From positions 1-26,815 of the forward strand of contig JAZNUH010000059.1 in NCBI GenBank assembly GCA_045592225.1: a DNA stretch of 26,815 nucleotides. Reading direction: 5' to 3'. Shown here in pieces: positions 1 through 8,337 of the stretch. Position numbers and translations under genes: made by a program. Source of the stretch: JAZNUH01 sp045592225 (GTDB lineage Bacteria > Bacillota > Clostridia > UMGS1883 > UMGS1540). Position 1 is the stretch's first letter; each line of letters opens with the position of its first letter. The notes under the pieces were generated by a model. That model was given only the letters and a program-made list of their open reading frames with translations, was not told the DNA's origin and did no database searches.

Positions 1-130
1 ATATGATACAATAAAACAAACAAAAAGACATAAATTATGCTTTGGTACTGATAAGGGTAAAACCTTTCAAAACCGCATAAATACTGGTAAAAATAGCGGT
101 GACAGTAAAACCGTCACACTCGTACAAAAA
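1..130. other. AT-rich left edge, no gene assigned
   Basis: The plus frame starting at base 2 has no stop until 331, so the left part could be the end of a gene truncated by the window. The translated stretch is low in complexity, rich in Lys and Thr, and runs straight through the terminator hairpin at 131-165, which argues against a real coding tail. A small GTGAC/GTCAC hairpin lies at about 99-117. I recognise no protein family here. Confidence 0.3.
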
Positions 131-165
131 AATAAGCATCACCTGATGGTGATGCTTATTTTTTT
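131..165. terminator. Rho-independent terminator hairpin
   Basis: Near-perfect inverted repeat: AATAAGCATCACC, loop TGAT, GGTGATGCTTATT, followed by a T run to 165 and preceded by an A run from 125. It works in principle in both directions. It would end whatever transcript enters from the left. Confidence 0.85.
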
Positions 166-410
166 GGCGAATCAGTCGATCGAACCCGAGAAGAGGGTTC
201 TTCGGAGCAGATGCAAAGGCGCGTCAGCCTTTGCGGACTGCGGAGTCTCGAGAACGAAGATTTTTCGAATACCGCCCGCAGCGGTCGAAAAAATTTGCTG
301 TATGGTATTTCTCCGCGCTTATGTGTTATAGGACAACGCTTGACACCCGGAACAGGCAGTTTCAAAGAATACCTCCTTATACGCCGCCGCGTAGGTCATT
401 TGTCATAAAG
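166..410. other. GC-richer hairpin-bearing intergenic segment
   Basis: This stretch is clearly richer in G+C than its flanks. It holds two strong inverted repeats. One is GCAAAGGC (213-220), loop GCGTCA, GCCTTTGC (227-234), with flanking GCAG/CTGC extending the stem. The other is TTTTTCG (261-267), a 3-nt bulge, ACCGC, loop CCGCA, GCGGT, CGAAAAA (to about 292). Short ORFs cross it in several frames on both strands (e.g. 231-479 +, 156-365 -), but none has a convincing ribosome site or recognisable domain. It could be a structured RNA, an interspersed intergenic repeat or an element remnant; the sequence alone does not decide. Confidence 0.4.
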
Positions 411-423
411 TTAGCATATACTA

Positions 424-452
424 TTTACTTCCCTCCAAATAACTGTTATAAT
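424..452 (+). promoter_or_regulatory. Sigma-A-type promoter for the nicotinamidase-like gene
   Basis: TTTACT (424-429), 17-bp spacer, TATAAT (447-452). Expected transcription start is near 459, giving a leader of about 37 nt before the ATG at 496. Confidence 0.6.
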
Positions 453-495
453 TATTTACAACAATTTTATATCATGTAATAAACGAGGTAATTTT

Positions 496-1002
496 ATGAA
501 ATTATTAGTTATAGTGGATATGCAGAATGATTTTATATTAGGCAGTCTGGGTAGTACCGATGCACAGACAATAGTTCCGAATGTTTTACAGAAAATAAAG
601 GAATTTGACGGCAAAATAATCTTTACAAGGGATACACACTTCCCCGACTATTTAAACACTCAGGAGGGCAAAAATCTGCCTGTGGAGCACTGCATAAAGA
701 GCTCACACGGGTGGCAGATATGTGATGAGCTTCTCCCCTATGTTTCAGATAATGTAATCGATAAAACAACCTTCGGAAGTACAGACTTGCCAAAGGTTAT
801 AGGTGAAATCGAAAATGTTTCGGAAATTGAGCTTTGCGGTCTTTGCACCGATATATGCGTAATTTCAAACGCTATGATTTTAAAAGCTCATTTCCCCGAA
901 ATTAAAATCTCTGTTGATGCCTCCTGCTGCGCAGGTGTTACACCACAAAGCCATGACACAGCTCTTGAGGCTATGAGAGCGGTACAGATTGAGATAAACT
1001 AA
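496..1002 (+). CDS. Nicotinamidase / isochorismatase-like cysteine hydrolase
   Basis: Cysteine hydrolase of the isochorismatase fold, 168 residues. The family hydrolyses amide bonds; the best guess is nicotinamide to nicotinate plus ammonia in NAD salvage, in the cytoplasm. The catalytic triad is visible: Asp8 in IVDMQNDF, Lys90 in DKTTFGST and Cys121 in CGLCTDICV. The nicotinamidase-type metal site is suggested by Asp46 and His48 (TRDTHFPDY) plus His65 (VEHC). It is shorter than E. coli PncA (about 213 residues), as is usual for the compact clostridial form. The start has a GAGGTAA ribosome site 5 to 6 nt upstream. It is a single-gene unit with its own promoter, converging on the alcohol dehydrogenase gene with a shared terminator. 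The substrate is inferred; other amidohydrolases share these motifs. Confidence 0.85.
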   Translation: MKLLVIVDMQNDFILGSLGSTDAQTIVPNVLQKIKEFDGKIIFTRDTHFPDYLNTQEGKNLPVEHCIKSSHGWQICDELLPYVSDNVIDKTTFGSTDLPKVIGEIENVSEIELCGLCTDICVISNAMILKAHFPEIKISVDASCCAGVTPQSHDTALEAMRAVQIEIN

Positions 1003-1036
1003 ACAAAAAAGCGGTCTTTACGACCGCTTTTTGTTT
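1001..1036. terminator. Bidirectional terminator between convergent genes
   Basis: AAACAAAAA then GCGGTC (1011-1016), loop TTTAC, GACCGC (1022-1027) and TTTTTGTTT. The A and T tracts make it symmetrical, so it can end both the hydrolase transcript and the minus-strand dehydrogenase transcript. It overlaps both stop codons. Confidence 0.9.
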
Positions 1037-2201
1037 AGTAACAGCTTTCAAATATTGCCCTTGCCATATCATAGTCAATGGGTATCTGGCTTTTAACCGT
1101 TCTTGTTTTGCCAAATGTACAAAGCTCGGCAAGTCTGTCGGGACAGTTTTCAATGTCAAATTCGCGAAGCTTTGCAGGCATTCCTATTGATACAAAGTAT
1201 TCGCTCATTTTTTCTATACCCATAAGTGCTGCCTTTTCATCGTCAGCCTCAACTACATCCCAAACACGTCTTGCAAATTGTGCAAAGCGTGGGGGGTTGC
1301 TCTTATAGGCAAATTTTGCCCATGCAGGGAACAAAACTGCAAGACCTGCACCGTGTGCAACCTTGTCAAATTCACCGCTCAGCGCATGTTCAAGCTGATG
1401 CACTGCGAGAGCGTTTTCTCTGCCGCAGCCTGTTAAATCGTTATGAGAAAGGCTTGATGCCCACATCATGTTAGCTCTTGCATCGTAGTCCTCGGGATTA
1501 TCCATAAGTGTTGTACCTGCCGCAATTACCGCCTTGAGAATGCTCTCGGCAATTCTGTCTGTTATATCTGTGGGGTCACAAACAGTAAAATAACGTTCCA
1601 TTGTGTGTGCCATAATATCAGCTACGCCACAAGCGGTCTGGTACTTGCTTACTGTGTATGTAAGCTCAGGGTTACATATAGCAAATTTACATCTGTTAAG
1701 CTCGGTGTTAAAGCCGCGTTTCATATTGAGTTCCATATTTGTAAGTACAAGCGATGCACTCATTTCACTTCCTGCTGCCGCAAGGGTAAGGATACATCCA
1801 ACAGGAAGTGCCGCTTCAGCCTTTGCCTTCTGTGTGGGAAAATCCCATATATCGCGTTCTGTCATTGCAGCAACAGCAGTTGCCTTTGATGAGTCAATAA
1901 CACTGCCACCACCAACTGCCAGAATCATTTCAACCTTGTTTTCCTTTGCAACCTTTGCCGCTTCACGCACAAAGGATACCTTTGGGTTAGGCTCAACTCC
2001 ACCCATTTCTATTACCTTTATGCCGTATTCGTTTAGCGATGCCATAACCTCATCATACAGACCATTTTTCTTGATACTTGATTTTCCGTACTGCATCATT
2101 ATGGTTTTATAGCCGTATTCGCTAATAATTTTTCCTACTTCCTTTTGCTTGTCACGTCCGAAATGCACTTTGGTGGGTGCGTAATAAGTAAAATCCAGCA
2201 T
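1035..2201 (-). CDS. Iron-containing alcohol dehydrogenase (butanol dehydrogenase type)
   Basis: Group III, metal-dependent alcohol dehydrogenase, 388 residues, close in length and layout to E. coli YqhD and clostridial NAD(P)H-dependent butanol dehydrogenases. It reduces aldehydes to alcohols (or the reverse) in the cytoplasm. The N-terminal dinucleotide domain has GGGSVID at 97-103. The expected metal ligands are Asp195 and His199 (ADIMAHT), His268 (AVHQLEH) and His283 (VAHGAG). The start has an AAGGAGAG site about 7 nt upstream. The gene begins 15 bp after the stop of the secreted VCBS-repeat gene, so it is probably the last gene of that transcript, ending at the shared hairpin 1001-1036. 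The physiological substrate cannot be read from sequence; a role in aldehyde detoxification or alcohol fermentation is inferred. Confidence 0.92.
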   Translation of the reverse strand: MLDFTYYAPTKVHFGRDKQKEVGKIISEYGYKTIMMQYGKSSIKKNGLYDEVMASLNEYGIKVIEMGGVEPNPKVSFVREAAKVAKENKVEMILAVGGGSVIDSSKATAVAAMTERDIWDFPTQKAKAEAALPVGCILTLAAAGSEMSASLVLTNMELNMKRGFNTELNRCKFAICNPELTYTVSKYQTACGVADIMAHTMERYFTVCDPTDITDRIAESILKAVIAAGTTLMDNPEDYDARANMMWASSLSHNDLTGCGRENALAVHQLEHALSGEFDKVAHGAGLAVLFPAWAKFAYKSNPPRFAQFARRVWDVVEADDEKAALMGIEKMSEYFVSIGMPAKLREFDIENCPDRLAELCTFGKTRTVKSQIPIDYDMARAIFESCY

Positions 2202-2216
2202 ATTTATCTCTCCTTT

Positions 2217-3815
2217 TTATATATCATAGGCACATATTGCGCCATAAATTGTGTTTATTACTATTTCATACCTTTCGTCAGCATCTATATCGGCTACAAG
2301 AGGCGAAGCCATTGCTCCGTTATTGTAGCAGTTTTCCATTGCCGCAGGTAAAGAAACCTTGTGCAGAAGCATTCCCTGATTGTTTAATATATAAAGGCTT
2401 GCATTCTGACCTGCAGGCAGAGCTTGATTTTCATCATAAAACGACGCAAAAATCACTTCCTTGCTTCCGTCCCCATCCAAATCCGCACATACAGGACGTG
2501 TGGCATATTCATACAACGGGCTTGTCCTCTTTGTCAGGCTGTATGGCCATGCTCCGTGTTCTGTTCCGTCCAGGCTGAAACAGTGCAGCTTGCCGCTGTA
2601 ATCGGCAAAAAGTATTTCTTTATGTCCGTCACCGTCCATATCGGTTACTGTAGGCTTGCACTGTACTCTTGAGCTTACAATTATTCCATCCTGCACAAGG
2701 GGCGCGCCAAGGTCTGTTGGTATGTTTGTCCAGTCGTATCCGAATGCGGCGTTCTGATAACGCGAACGGTCTCCGTTGACTATAAATACAGTCATATATT
2801 CAGTTTTATATTGCTCCACATATCTTCGATCGCCTATAATTGTTGTTATCACAACCTCGTTTTTGCCATCACCGTCTACATCACAAACCTCACTACCTGC
2901 GTGGCCATGCTCCGCGTGGTAAAGCTCTTCCCTTTTTTCGCTACCATTAAGAGGCATCCCCCATCCTTCGTTTTCAAGCCGCAGTTCGGTGGAATAATCC
3001 TCATAAAAGGGTATCTTTCCCCATGTACGTCCTCCGTACAGGCTCTCATTCGCTTTACAAAGTTTGCCGTTTGCTTCATAAGCACCAACAAAGGCTGTGT
3101 CTGTTGGCACTATTATCTCCGGCATTCCGTCACCATCAATATCGCCTGTTGAAATTCCGTCGTCAAACACGCCATATCCCCAACCGTTGTTCTTATAGTC
3201 TGTGGGATTTGTTTCGCCGTTTTGCATATTGTCAAGCTGCGGCCAGCCGGGAAGAATGTTGCCGTCACAGGAATAAACCCACACACTACAAGGATTTGCA
3301 ACGCCTGCCCCTACAATAATCTCACGCGTGCCGTTGCCGTCCAAATCCTCTGTACAAAGCGAGCGAAGTGTTTCCTTAACAGGCCACACCGGAAAACCCG
3401 GCAGAAAATATCCGTTTGAGTCAAGAACAGATATACATCCTCCGCCGTGAATACTTACTATTTCTTTTCTTCCGTCGCAGTTTATATCCACAACTTCAAG
3501 GTCAGACCAGGTAAAACCGTCATTTCCGTGCAGTTCCTGAAAGTTACTGCTACGGTCTTTGCCTGAGTTTACACGCCATTTAACTGCGCCTGTAGCAGCA
3601 TCAAGTACCACTATACAGTAAGAAGAACAAACTATTTCCATACTACCGTCATCTTCAAGGTCGGTAAAAATCGGTGTACAATGGTAGGATTCCTCCGCCC
3701 AGTTTTTAAATGCACCCGCGTTTTTATATTTAAGCTGCGGCGGGGCTACATCTGCCTGTGCCGACATATTAAGCATCAGTACGCAAAAAATAAGACTGAT
3801 TATTTTTTTCAGCAT
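2217..3815 (-). CDS. Secreted VCBS/FG-GAP repeat beta-propeller protein
   Basis: 532 residues from the chosen ATG at 3815, which has GGGGGAG just upstream. An upstream in-frame start would add 52 residues lacking a signal and overlapping the preceding gene, so it is rejected. Residues 1-22 are a signal peptide (two Lys, a hydrophobic core, then AQA). The rest carries eight calcium-binding DxDxDGxxE-type motifs at about 52, 110, 157, 225, 312, 392, 445 and 509, each followed by a hydrophobic strand, as in FG-GAP/VCBS (integrin-alpha-like) propellers. Such proteins act outside the cell in adhesion or polysaccharide binding; no catalytic domain is visible. The last motif (DIDADERYE) is degenerate. 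There is no SLH or sortase signal of its own, but the gene follows an SLH protein gene by 10 bp, so the two products may work together at the cell surface. Confidence 0.88.
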   Translation of the reverse strand: MLKKIISLIFCVLMLNMSAQADVAPPQLKYKNAGAFKNWAEESYHCTPIFTDLEDDGSMEIVCSSYCIVVLDAATGAVKWRVNSGKDRSSNFQELHGNDGFTWSDLEVVDINCDGRKEIVSIHGGGCISVLDSNGYFLPGFPVWPVKETLRSLCTEDLDGNGTREIIVGAGVANPCSVWVYSCDGNILPGWPQLDNMQNGETNPTDYKNNGWGYGVFDDGISTGDIDGDGMPEIIVPTDTAFVGAYEANGKLCKANESLYGGRTWGKIPFYEDYSTELRLENEGWGMPLNGSEKREELYHAEHGHAGSEVCDVDGDGKNEVVITTIIGDRRYVEQYKTEYMTVFIVNGDRSRYQNAAFGYDWTNIPTDLGAPLVQDGIIVSSRVQCKPTVTDMDGDGHKEILFADYSGKLHCFSLDGTEHGAWPYSLTKRTSPLYEYATRPVCADLDGDGSKEVIFASFYDENQALPAGQNASLYILNNQGMLLHKVSLPAAMENCYNNGAMASPLVADIDADERYEIVINTIYGAICAYDI

Positions 3816-3825
3816 TGTCTCCCCC

Positions 3826-4803
3826 CTAAAGTCCAATGTCCAGCGTTGCTGTTTTTCCATAAATTTCATAAAGTGCGCCTGTAGATGATGATTTAAGTGC
3901 AATAAAAGAATATTGCCTGCCGCTGCTAAGTCCATACAAAGCGTAACCATCCAGGTATGTTGCGGCATCACCGCTTTTGTATCCTATAAACTCTGTACAG
4001 CTTATAGCTGTCTGTCCCGTTATCTGTGTATATGCACCGCCGTCAACCGAACAGTAAAGACGCATTCCATAACTCTCCGGAGGATTTTCAAAGGTGAGTA
4101 TATATCCACCCGTTCCACTTGTACCAAACATCATTGTACCAAGATTTTCGGGTATATCGGCAAACTGTCCATCATTGGTTTTTCCGCCCATTATTCCCGC
4201 TGCCACTGCCGCCTCCTTGGTGAAAATGCGTTCTGCACATAGCTTTTCCGCCAGGGTTCTGCGAGCATTACGCAGGGGCAATTTGAGTGCCCTGTATGCC
4301 AGAGAAACCATTTCACCGCGGGTAAGCAATGCATTTTCTCCACTGTCTGTAAGACCTATAGTCTGTGCAAAATACAGGGCATTATCATAGGTGAAATCCC
4401 ATCCACCTGCATCCGAATATCCTAAAGCACGCAGCAGCATAGTTGCAAACTGTTGTCTGTTTGCAACGGCATTCGAATCAAAATAAGTGTCGGTAACACC
4501 GTTTACAAGATAATTCTCATAAAGCCAGCCTATTGCATCCCCTGCCCAGTCAGGAACATCTGTGAAGGGATGCGGATTTTTTTGCATTTGTGCCTTTGCA
4601 TCCTTGCCGAGCAACCTGATAAGGGTAACCGATATCTGCACACGGGTTGCATAAGCTTCAAGTTCAAAGCCGGTATCACTTCCTCGAAACAATCCAAGAC
4701 TGTAAAGCGCCTCGGCACTTTCCTGCGGATTTTTGTCTGCTGACACAGGAATTACAGAAATGGCCATAATAATTGCCGTCAGCAGACATATAAATTTTTT
4801 CAT
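3826..4803 (-). CDS. S-layer homology (SLH) domain surface protein
   Basis: 325 residues. Residues 1-22 form a signal peptide ending SADK. Three SLH-like modules follow: about 28-66, 78-130 (FTDVPDWAGDAIGWLYENYLVNG, of which the FTDV and NG ends are typical) and 138-176. SLH triplets bind pyruvylated secondary cell-wall polymer in Gram-positive bacteria. Residues 220-325 are Gly-, Tyr- and Ser-rich and look like a beta-sandwich domain of unknown ligand. No enzyme motif is visible. The start has AAGGAT upstream. The TAG stop is followed immediately by the ribosome site of the VCBS-repeat gene, suggesting translational coupling. It lies downstream of pheT behind a modest hairpin (4827-4857), so it may be expressed by readthrough or from an unrecognised promoter. 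Confidence 0.87.
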   Translation of the reverse strand: MKKFICLLTAIIMAISVIPVSADKNPQESAEALYSLGLFRGSDTGFELEAYATRVQISVTLIRLLGKDAKAQMQKNPHPFTDVPDWAGDAIGWLYENYLVNGVTDTYFDSNAVANRQQFATMLLRALGYSDAGGWDFTYDNALYFAQTIGLTDSGENALLTRGEMVSLAYRALKLPLRNARRTLAEKLCAERIFTKEAAVAAGIMGGKTNDGQFADIPENLGTMMFGTSGTGGYILTFENPPESYGMRLYCSVDGGAYTQITGQTAISCTEFIGYKSGDAATYLDGYALYGLSSGRQYSFIALKSSSTGALYEIYGKTATLDIGL

Positions 4804-4826
4804 TTTATCAATCCTTCTTAAGAAAT

Positions 4827-4857
4827 CCGCTGCATCGGCTGAATGCTGATGCAGCGG
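4827..4857 (-). terminator. Hairpin after pheT (weak terminator or attenuator)
   Basis: CCGCTGCATC (4827-4836) pairs with GATGCAGCGG (4848-4857) around an 11-nt loop. On the minus strand it comes just after the pheT stop and is followed by ATTTCTTA, a poor U tract. It probably ends part of the pheST transcripts and lets some through to the SLH operon. Confidence 0.65.
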
Positions 4858-4863
4858 TCTGTT

Positions 4864-7224
4864 TTAGCCTTTGATGTGTATGTTTTCTTTTTCAAGCTTG
4901 TCAGTAATTGCTGTTACAATTTCTTTAACCTCATCACCTGTCAGCGTACGTTCAGGATGGGAGAAGAGTATTCTTACAGTAATGGACTTACCGCTTTCGT
5001 CTGTATATGTGTCAACAACACTTACGTTTTTGATAAGCTCACAGTTTTGTGCTTTGATTGCACCACTTATAGGCGCAAATGTATCACACACAAAGCTTAA
5101 GTCAATTTCCATTCCGGGGTAGCGACTGGGTTCTTCATAAGCTATGCCCTTATCAGCAAGCTGTGCAAATGCCTCTACATCAATTTCAGCATAAACAATA
5201 CTTGCTTTCTTATCAATTTTCTTTGAAACGACGGGGTGAACAAGACCAATTTCACCAAGCTTTACTCCGTCACAGCATACTGCGTTAAGGTTAACGGGAT
5301 GCTGATATGAATGTGTCGCCTCTATGCCTTCAAAGGCAAGTTCCTGATGCTTTATGTCATCTGCAAGCATTGCCAGCATATCACGCAATTCAAAGTAAAG
5401 TACCTCGGGTGTCTTTGTCTTTGAAAAGAGTGTGATTGCAAGCATTTTGTGTTCCTTGCACAGACCCTGCTCATCAAGACCGTCTACCACTCTGCCCACT
5501 TCGAAAATACCAAAGTCAGACGCAAAGCCTGTATTTGTCTTAACCTGACAAAGCTGTGTGGGGATAATTGACTTTCTTATAGTTTCAATATTGGGGTTAG
5601 ATGCGTTTACAAGCTTTACATTGTCCTCGCATTCAATTCCAAGCTCCTTGCATTCATCATAATATGTCCAGATATAGGAATGAAGTTCATGCAATGCATT
5701 TCTCTTTACCAGTATATCCTTAATGCGGTCCTCAACCGATTTAACCATACCTTCGCGAACAGGATACAAAGGAGCTTTTGTTGTATTTATATCAAAGTTG
5801 TCATAGCCGTAAATACGTGTTATTTCTTCAATAATATCCGCCTTTATGGTTACGTCCTTTGTTGCACGCCAGCTGGGAACTGTGACAGTAAATTTATCAT
5901 CGGCTGTATTAACTCCAAAGCCGAGGGATTCCAGAGTTTTTACAATGGTTTCTTTGCTGATGTCAATGCCTGTATAACGGTCAACAAAATCCTTGTCAAA
6001 GTCAAGGCTTATCTTGTCATACTCAAATGCCCTCTCGTCGGTAAGTGATGAAACAACCTTTGCACCTCCGTCAATATCAGTAAGCAGCTTTACAAATCTC
6101 GCAATAGCAGTTACTGTCATTTCGGGGTCGAGGCATTTTTCATATCTCATAGAAGCATCTGTTCTGTGTGCAAGACGTACTGTGGACTTACGAATGGAAA
6201 CTGCATCAAAGGTTGCAGATTCAAGAGTAAGTGTTGTGGTGTCTTCAACAATTTCGCTGTCAAGACCACCCATGATACCTGCGATTGCCACAGGAGTATC
6301 GCCGTTGCAAATCATAAGTGTATTTTCGTCTATATCACGTTCAACGCCGTCAAGTGTGCTGAACTTAAAGGGAGTATCAAATCTCTTTATACGCAGTTTT
6401 TCAACCTTGCGTGAGTCAAATGCGTGCATAGGCTGACCCATTTCAAGCATAAGGTAGTTTGTAAGGTCGGCAAGCAGATTTATGCCTCTCATACCGCAGT
6501 AGTGCAGACGGATGCGCATATTCATGGGACTTACATTCTTTGTAATGTTTTCAACCTGCAGACAGGAATATCTCTGACACAGAGGGTCTTCTATCTTAAG
6601 GTCGATTTTGGGAAGGTTGTCATAATCTGCAAGATTTACAGTATCAAGGGGCTTAAGCTCTCTGCCTGCAAGCGCTGCAAATTCTCTTGCTATACCGTAA
6701 TGACCCCAAAGGTCAGGACGGTTTGTGAGCGATTTGTTATCAACCTCAAAAATTATATCATCAATTTCGTAAAGGTCTTTAATGTCTGTACCCAGTGCCA
6801 CATCCTCGGTAATATCCATAATACCATTATGCTCATCGCTGAGACCAAGCTCCTTTTCGGAACAGCACATACCATGGGATTCATAGCCTGCAAGGGGACG
6901 GGGTGCAATGGTAATGTCACCAATCTGCGCGCCTATTTTCGCAAAAGCAGTTTTCATACCCACACGAACATTGGGCGCACCGCAAACAACATCTGTCAGC
7001 TTGCCGTCACCTGCATCCACCTTTAAAAGGTGCAGTTTTTTAGATTCGGGATGGTCTTCTACAGACTTGATTTCAGCAACTACTATGCCGCTTATATCGC
7101 TACCCTTAAAGAAAATATCGTTTTCAACCTCGGCTGTGGACAGTGAGAACTGATTAATCAGTTTAAGCTTATCCAAACCTGTAAGGTCTACAAAGTCAGA
7201 AATCCAATTCATTGATAAAAACAT
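4864..7224 (-). CDS. pheT: Phenylalanine--tRNA ligase beta subunit
   Basis: 786 residues, usual size for bacterial PheT. It forms the (alpha-beta)2 PheRS with PheS, charging tRNA-Phe and editing misacylated Tyr-tRNA-Phe. Domains in order: N-terminal MNWISDFVDL helix, EMAP/OB tRNA-binding domain (about 40-150, with KLHLLKVDAG and VCGAPNVRVG), B3/B4 editing domain (about 210-400, GMRGINLLADLTNY), B5 domain (about 410-480), catalytic-like core and a C-terminal FDX-ACB anticodon-binding domain (about 690-786, starting EPSRYPGMEIDLSF). The start has AGGGGAG 9 nt upstream; Met5 is a possible alternative. It follows pheS by 19 bp and is under the same T-box leader. Confidence 0.97.
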   Translation of the reverse strand: MFLSMNWISDFVDLTGLDKLKLINQFSLSTAEVENDIFFKGSDISGIVVAEIKSVEDHPESKKLHLLKVDAGDGKLTDVVCGAPNVRVGMKTAFAKIGAQIGDITIAPRPLAGYESHGMCCSEKELGLSDEHNGIMDITEDVALGTDIKDLYEIDDIIFEVDNKSLTNRPDLWGHYGIAREFAALAGRELKPLDTVNLADYDNLPKIDLKIEDPLCQRYSCLQVENITKNVSPMNMRIRLHYCGMRGINLLADLTNYLMLEMGQPMHAFDSRKVEKLRIKRFDTPFKFSTLDGVERDIDENTLMICNGDTPVAIAGIMGGLDSEIVEDTTTLTLESATFDAVSIRKSTVRLAHRTDASMRYEKCLDPEMTVTAIARFVKLLTDIDGGAKVVSSLTDERAFEYDKISLDFDKDFVDRYTGIDISKETIVKTLESLGFGVNTADDKFTVTVPSWRATKDVTIKADIIEEITRIYGYDNFDINTTKAPLYPVREGMVKSVEDRIKDILVKRNALHELHSYIWTYYDECKELGIECEDNVKLVNASNPNIETIRKSIIPTQLCQVKTNTGFASDFGIFEVGRVVDGLDEQGLCKEHKMLAITLFSKTKTPEVLYFELRDMLAMLADDIKHQELAFEGIEATHSYQHPVNLNAVCCDGVKLGEIGLVHPVVSKKIDKKASIVYAEIDVEAFAQLADKGIAYEEPSRYPGMEIDLSFVCDTFAPISGAIKAQNCELIKNVSVVDTYTDESGKSITVRILFSHPERTLTGDEVKEIVTAITDKLEKENIHIKG

Positions 7225-7243
7225 TTATATTCACTCCCCTTCC

Positions 7244-8293
7244 TTACATATCTGTAAACTGTGTCATTGATTTAAGGCTGCCACTGTTTAAGTCACGCAG
7301 GTCTTTTATGCCGTATCTCATCATTGCAAGACGTGTAAGACCAAGACCAAAAGCAAAGCCCGTGTAAATATCAGGGTCAATTCCTCCGGCTTTTAATACC
7401 TCGGGATGAATCATACCGCAGGGGCAAAGCTCCAGCCAACCGCCGTGCTTGCAGGAGGGACAACCGTCACCGCCGCAGATAAGGCAGCTTATATCAAGCT
7501 CAAATCCGGGTTCCACAAAGGGGAAGAAACCGGGACGCAGACGTACCTTTATGTCCTTCTGGAACACTTCCGAAAGCATAGACTTCATAAAGAAGATAAG
7601 GTTTGAAATAGATATATCCTTGCCAACCATAACACCCTCCATCTGGAAGAATGTGTTTTCGTGGCAGGCATCTGTTGCTTCGTTTCTGAAGCATCTGCCC
7701 GGGAATACTGCCTTTATGGGAATATTGTCATTTATAAGTGCATCGCGGTACTTTTTATAAATAGCATTCTGTGCCGCACTTGTCTGTGTCTTTAAAAGCT
7801 GACCGTTTTCGAGATAATATGTGTCCTGCATATCTCTTGCGGGATGGTGCTTGGGAATGTTTAAAGATTCAAAGCATTCATAGTCTGTTACTATCTCGCT
7901 GTAATCTTCCAGATTAAAGCCCATGGAACGGAAAATTCTTTCACATTCGCGCTGTACAAGTGTTATGGGATGATATGAGCCCCTGTCAAGCTTTGCGGGC
8001 ATTGACAGGTCAAATTTGGGCATAGAATTAATTTCTTTTAATATTTCAGCGTCCTTAAGTTCCTGCAGCTTTGCCGCAATTTTTTCTGTAGCTTCATTCT
8101 TGAGAACATTTACCTCCTGACCAAAGGTCTTCTTTTCTTCAGCAGATAAGTCCTTCATATTTTTCAGCAAATCGGTAATACTTCCCTTTTTACCAAGGTA
8201 TGTAACCCTGATGTTCTCCAGTTCTGAAACAGATGTGGCGTTGCCAAGCTCTGTTTCAAGCTGAAGCTTTAAACTAGCAATTTTTTCGTTCAT
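7244..8293 (-). CDS. pheS: Phenylalanine--tRNA ligase alpha subunit
   Basis: 349 residues from the ATG at 8293, which has GGGAGG about 5 nt upstream. A longer in-frame start would extend into the T-box terminator and is rejected. It is the catalytic subunit of PheRS. An N-terminal coiled coil (about 1-90) is followed by the class II core: motif 2 at FRNEATDACHENTF (202-215) and motif 3 at GFAFGLGLTRLAMMRYGI (312-329). Residues 270-292 hold a cysteine cluster (Cys270, 273, 278, 281, then 290 and 292) that resembles a small zinc-binding insert, as I recall from other clostridial PheS but absent from E. coli PheS. Translated with pheT from the Phe-responsive T-box transcript. Confidence 0.97.
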   Translation of the reverse strand: MNEKIASLKLQLETELGNATSVSELENIRVTYLGKKGSITDLLKNMKDLSAEEKKTFGQEVNVLKNEATEKIAAKLQELKDAEILKEINSMPKFDLSMPAKLDRGSYHPITLVQRECERIFRSMGFNLEDYSEIVTDYECFESLNIPKHHPARDMQDTYYLENGQLLKTQTSAAQNAIYKKYRDALINDNIPIKAVFPGRCFRNEATDACHENTFFQMEGVMVGKDISISNLIFFMKSMLSEVFQKDIKVRLRPGFFPFVEPGFELDISCLICGGDGCPSCKHGGWLELCPCGMIHPEVLKAGGIDPDIYTGFAFGLGLTRLAMMRYGIKDLRDLNSGSLKSMTQFTDM

Positions 8294-8337
8294 GTTAACC
8301 TCCCGTATATTTAAATATTTTTTTTGACAAAAGAAAA

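Noticed and set aside
156..479. Short frames in the 5' intergenic segment (156-365 minus; 146-331, 211-408 and 231-479 plus)
   Set aside because: They overlap one another and the hairpins, have no ribosome site and no family resemblance. The segment is kept as a possible RNA or repeat instead.
6424..7026. Plus-strand open frame of 200 codons
   Set aside because: Antisense to pheT; no start signal and no recognisable family.
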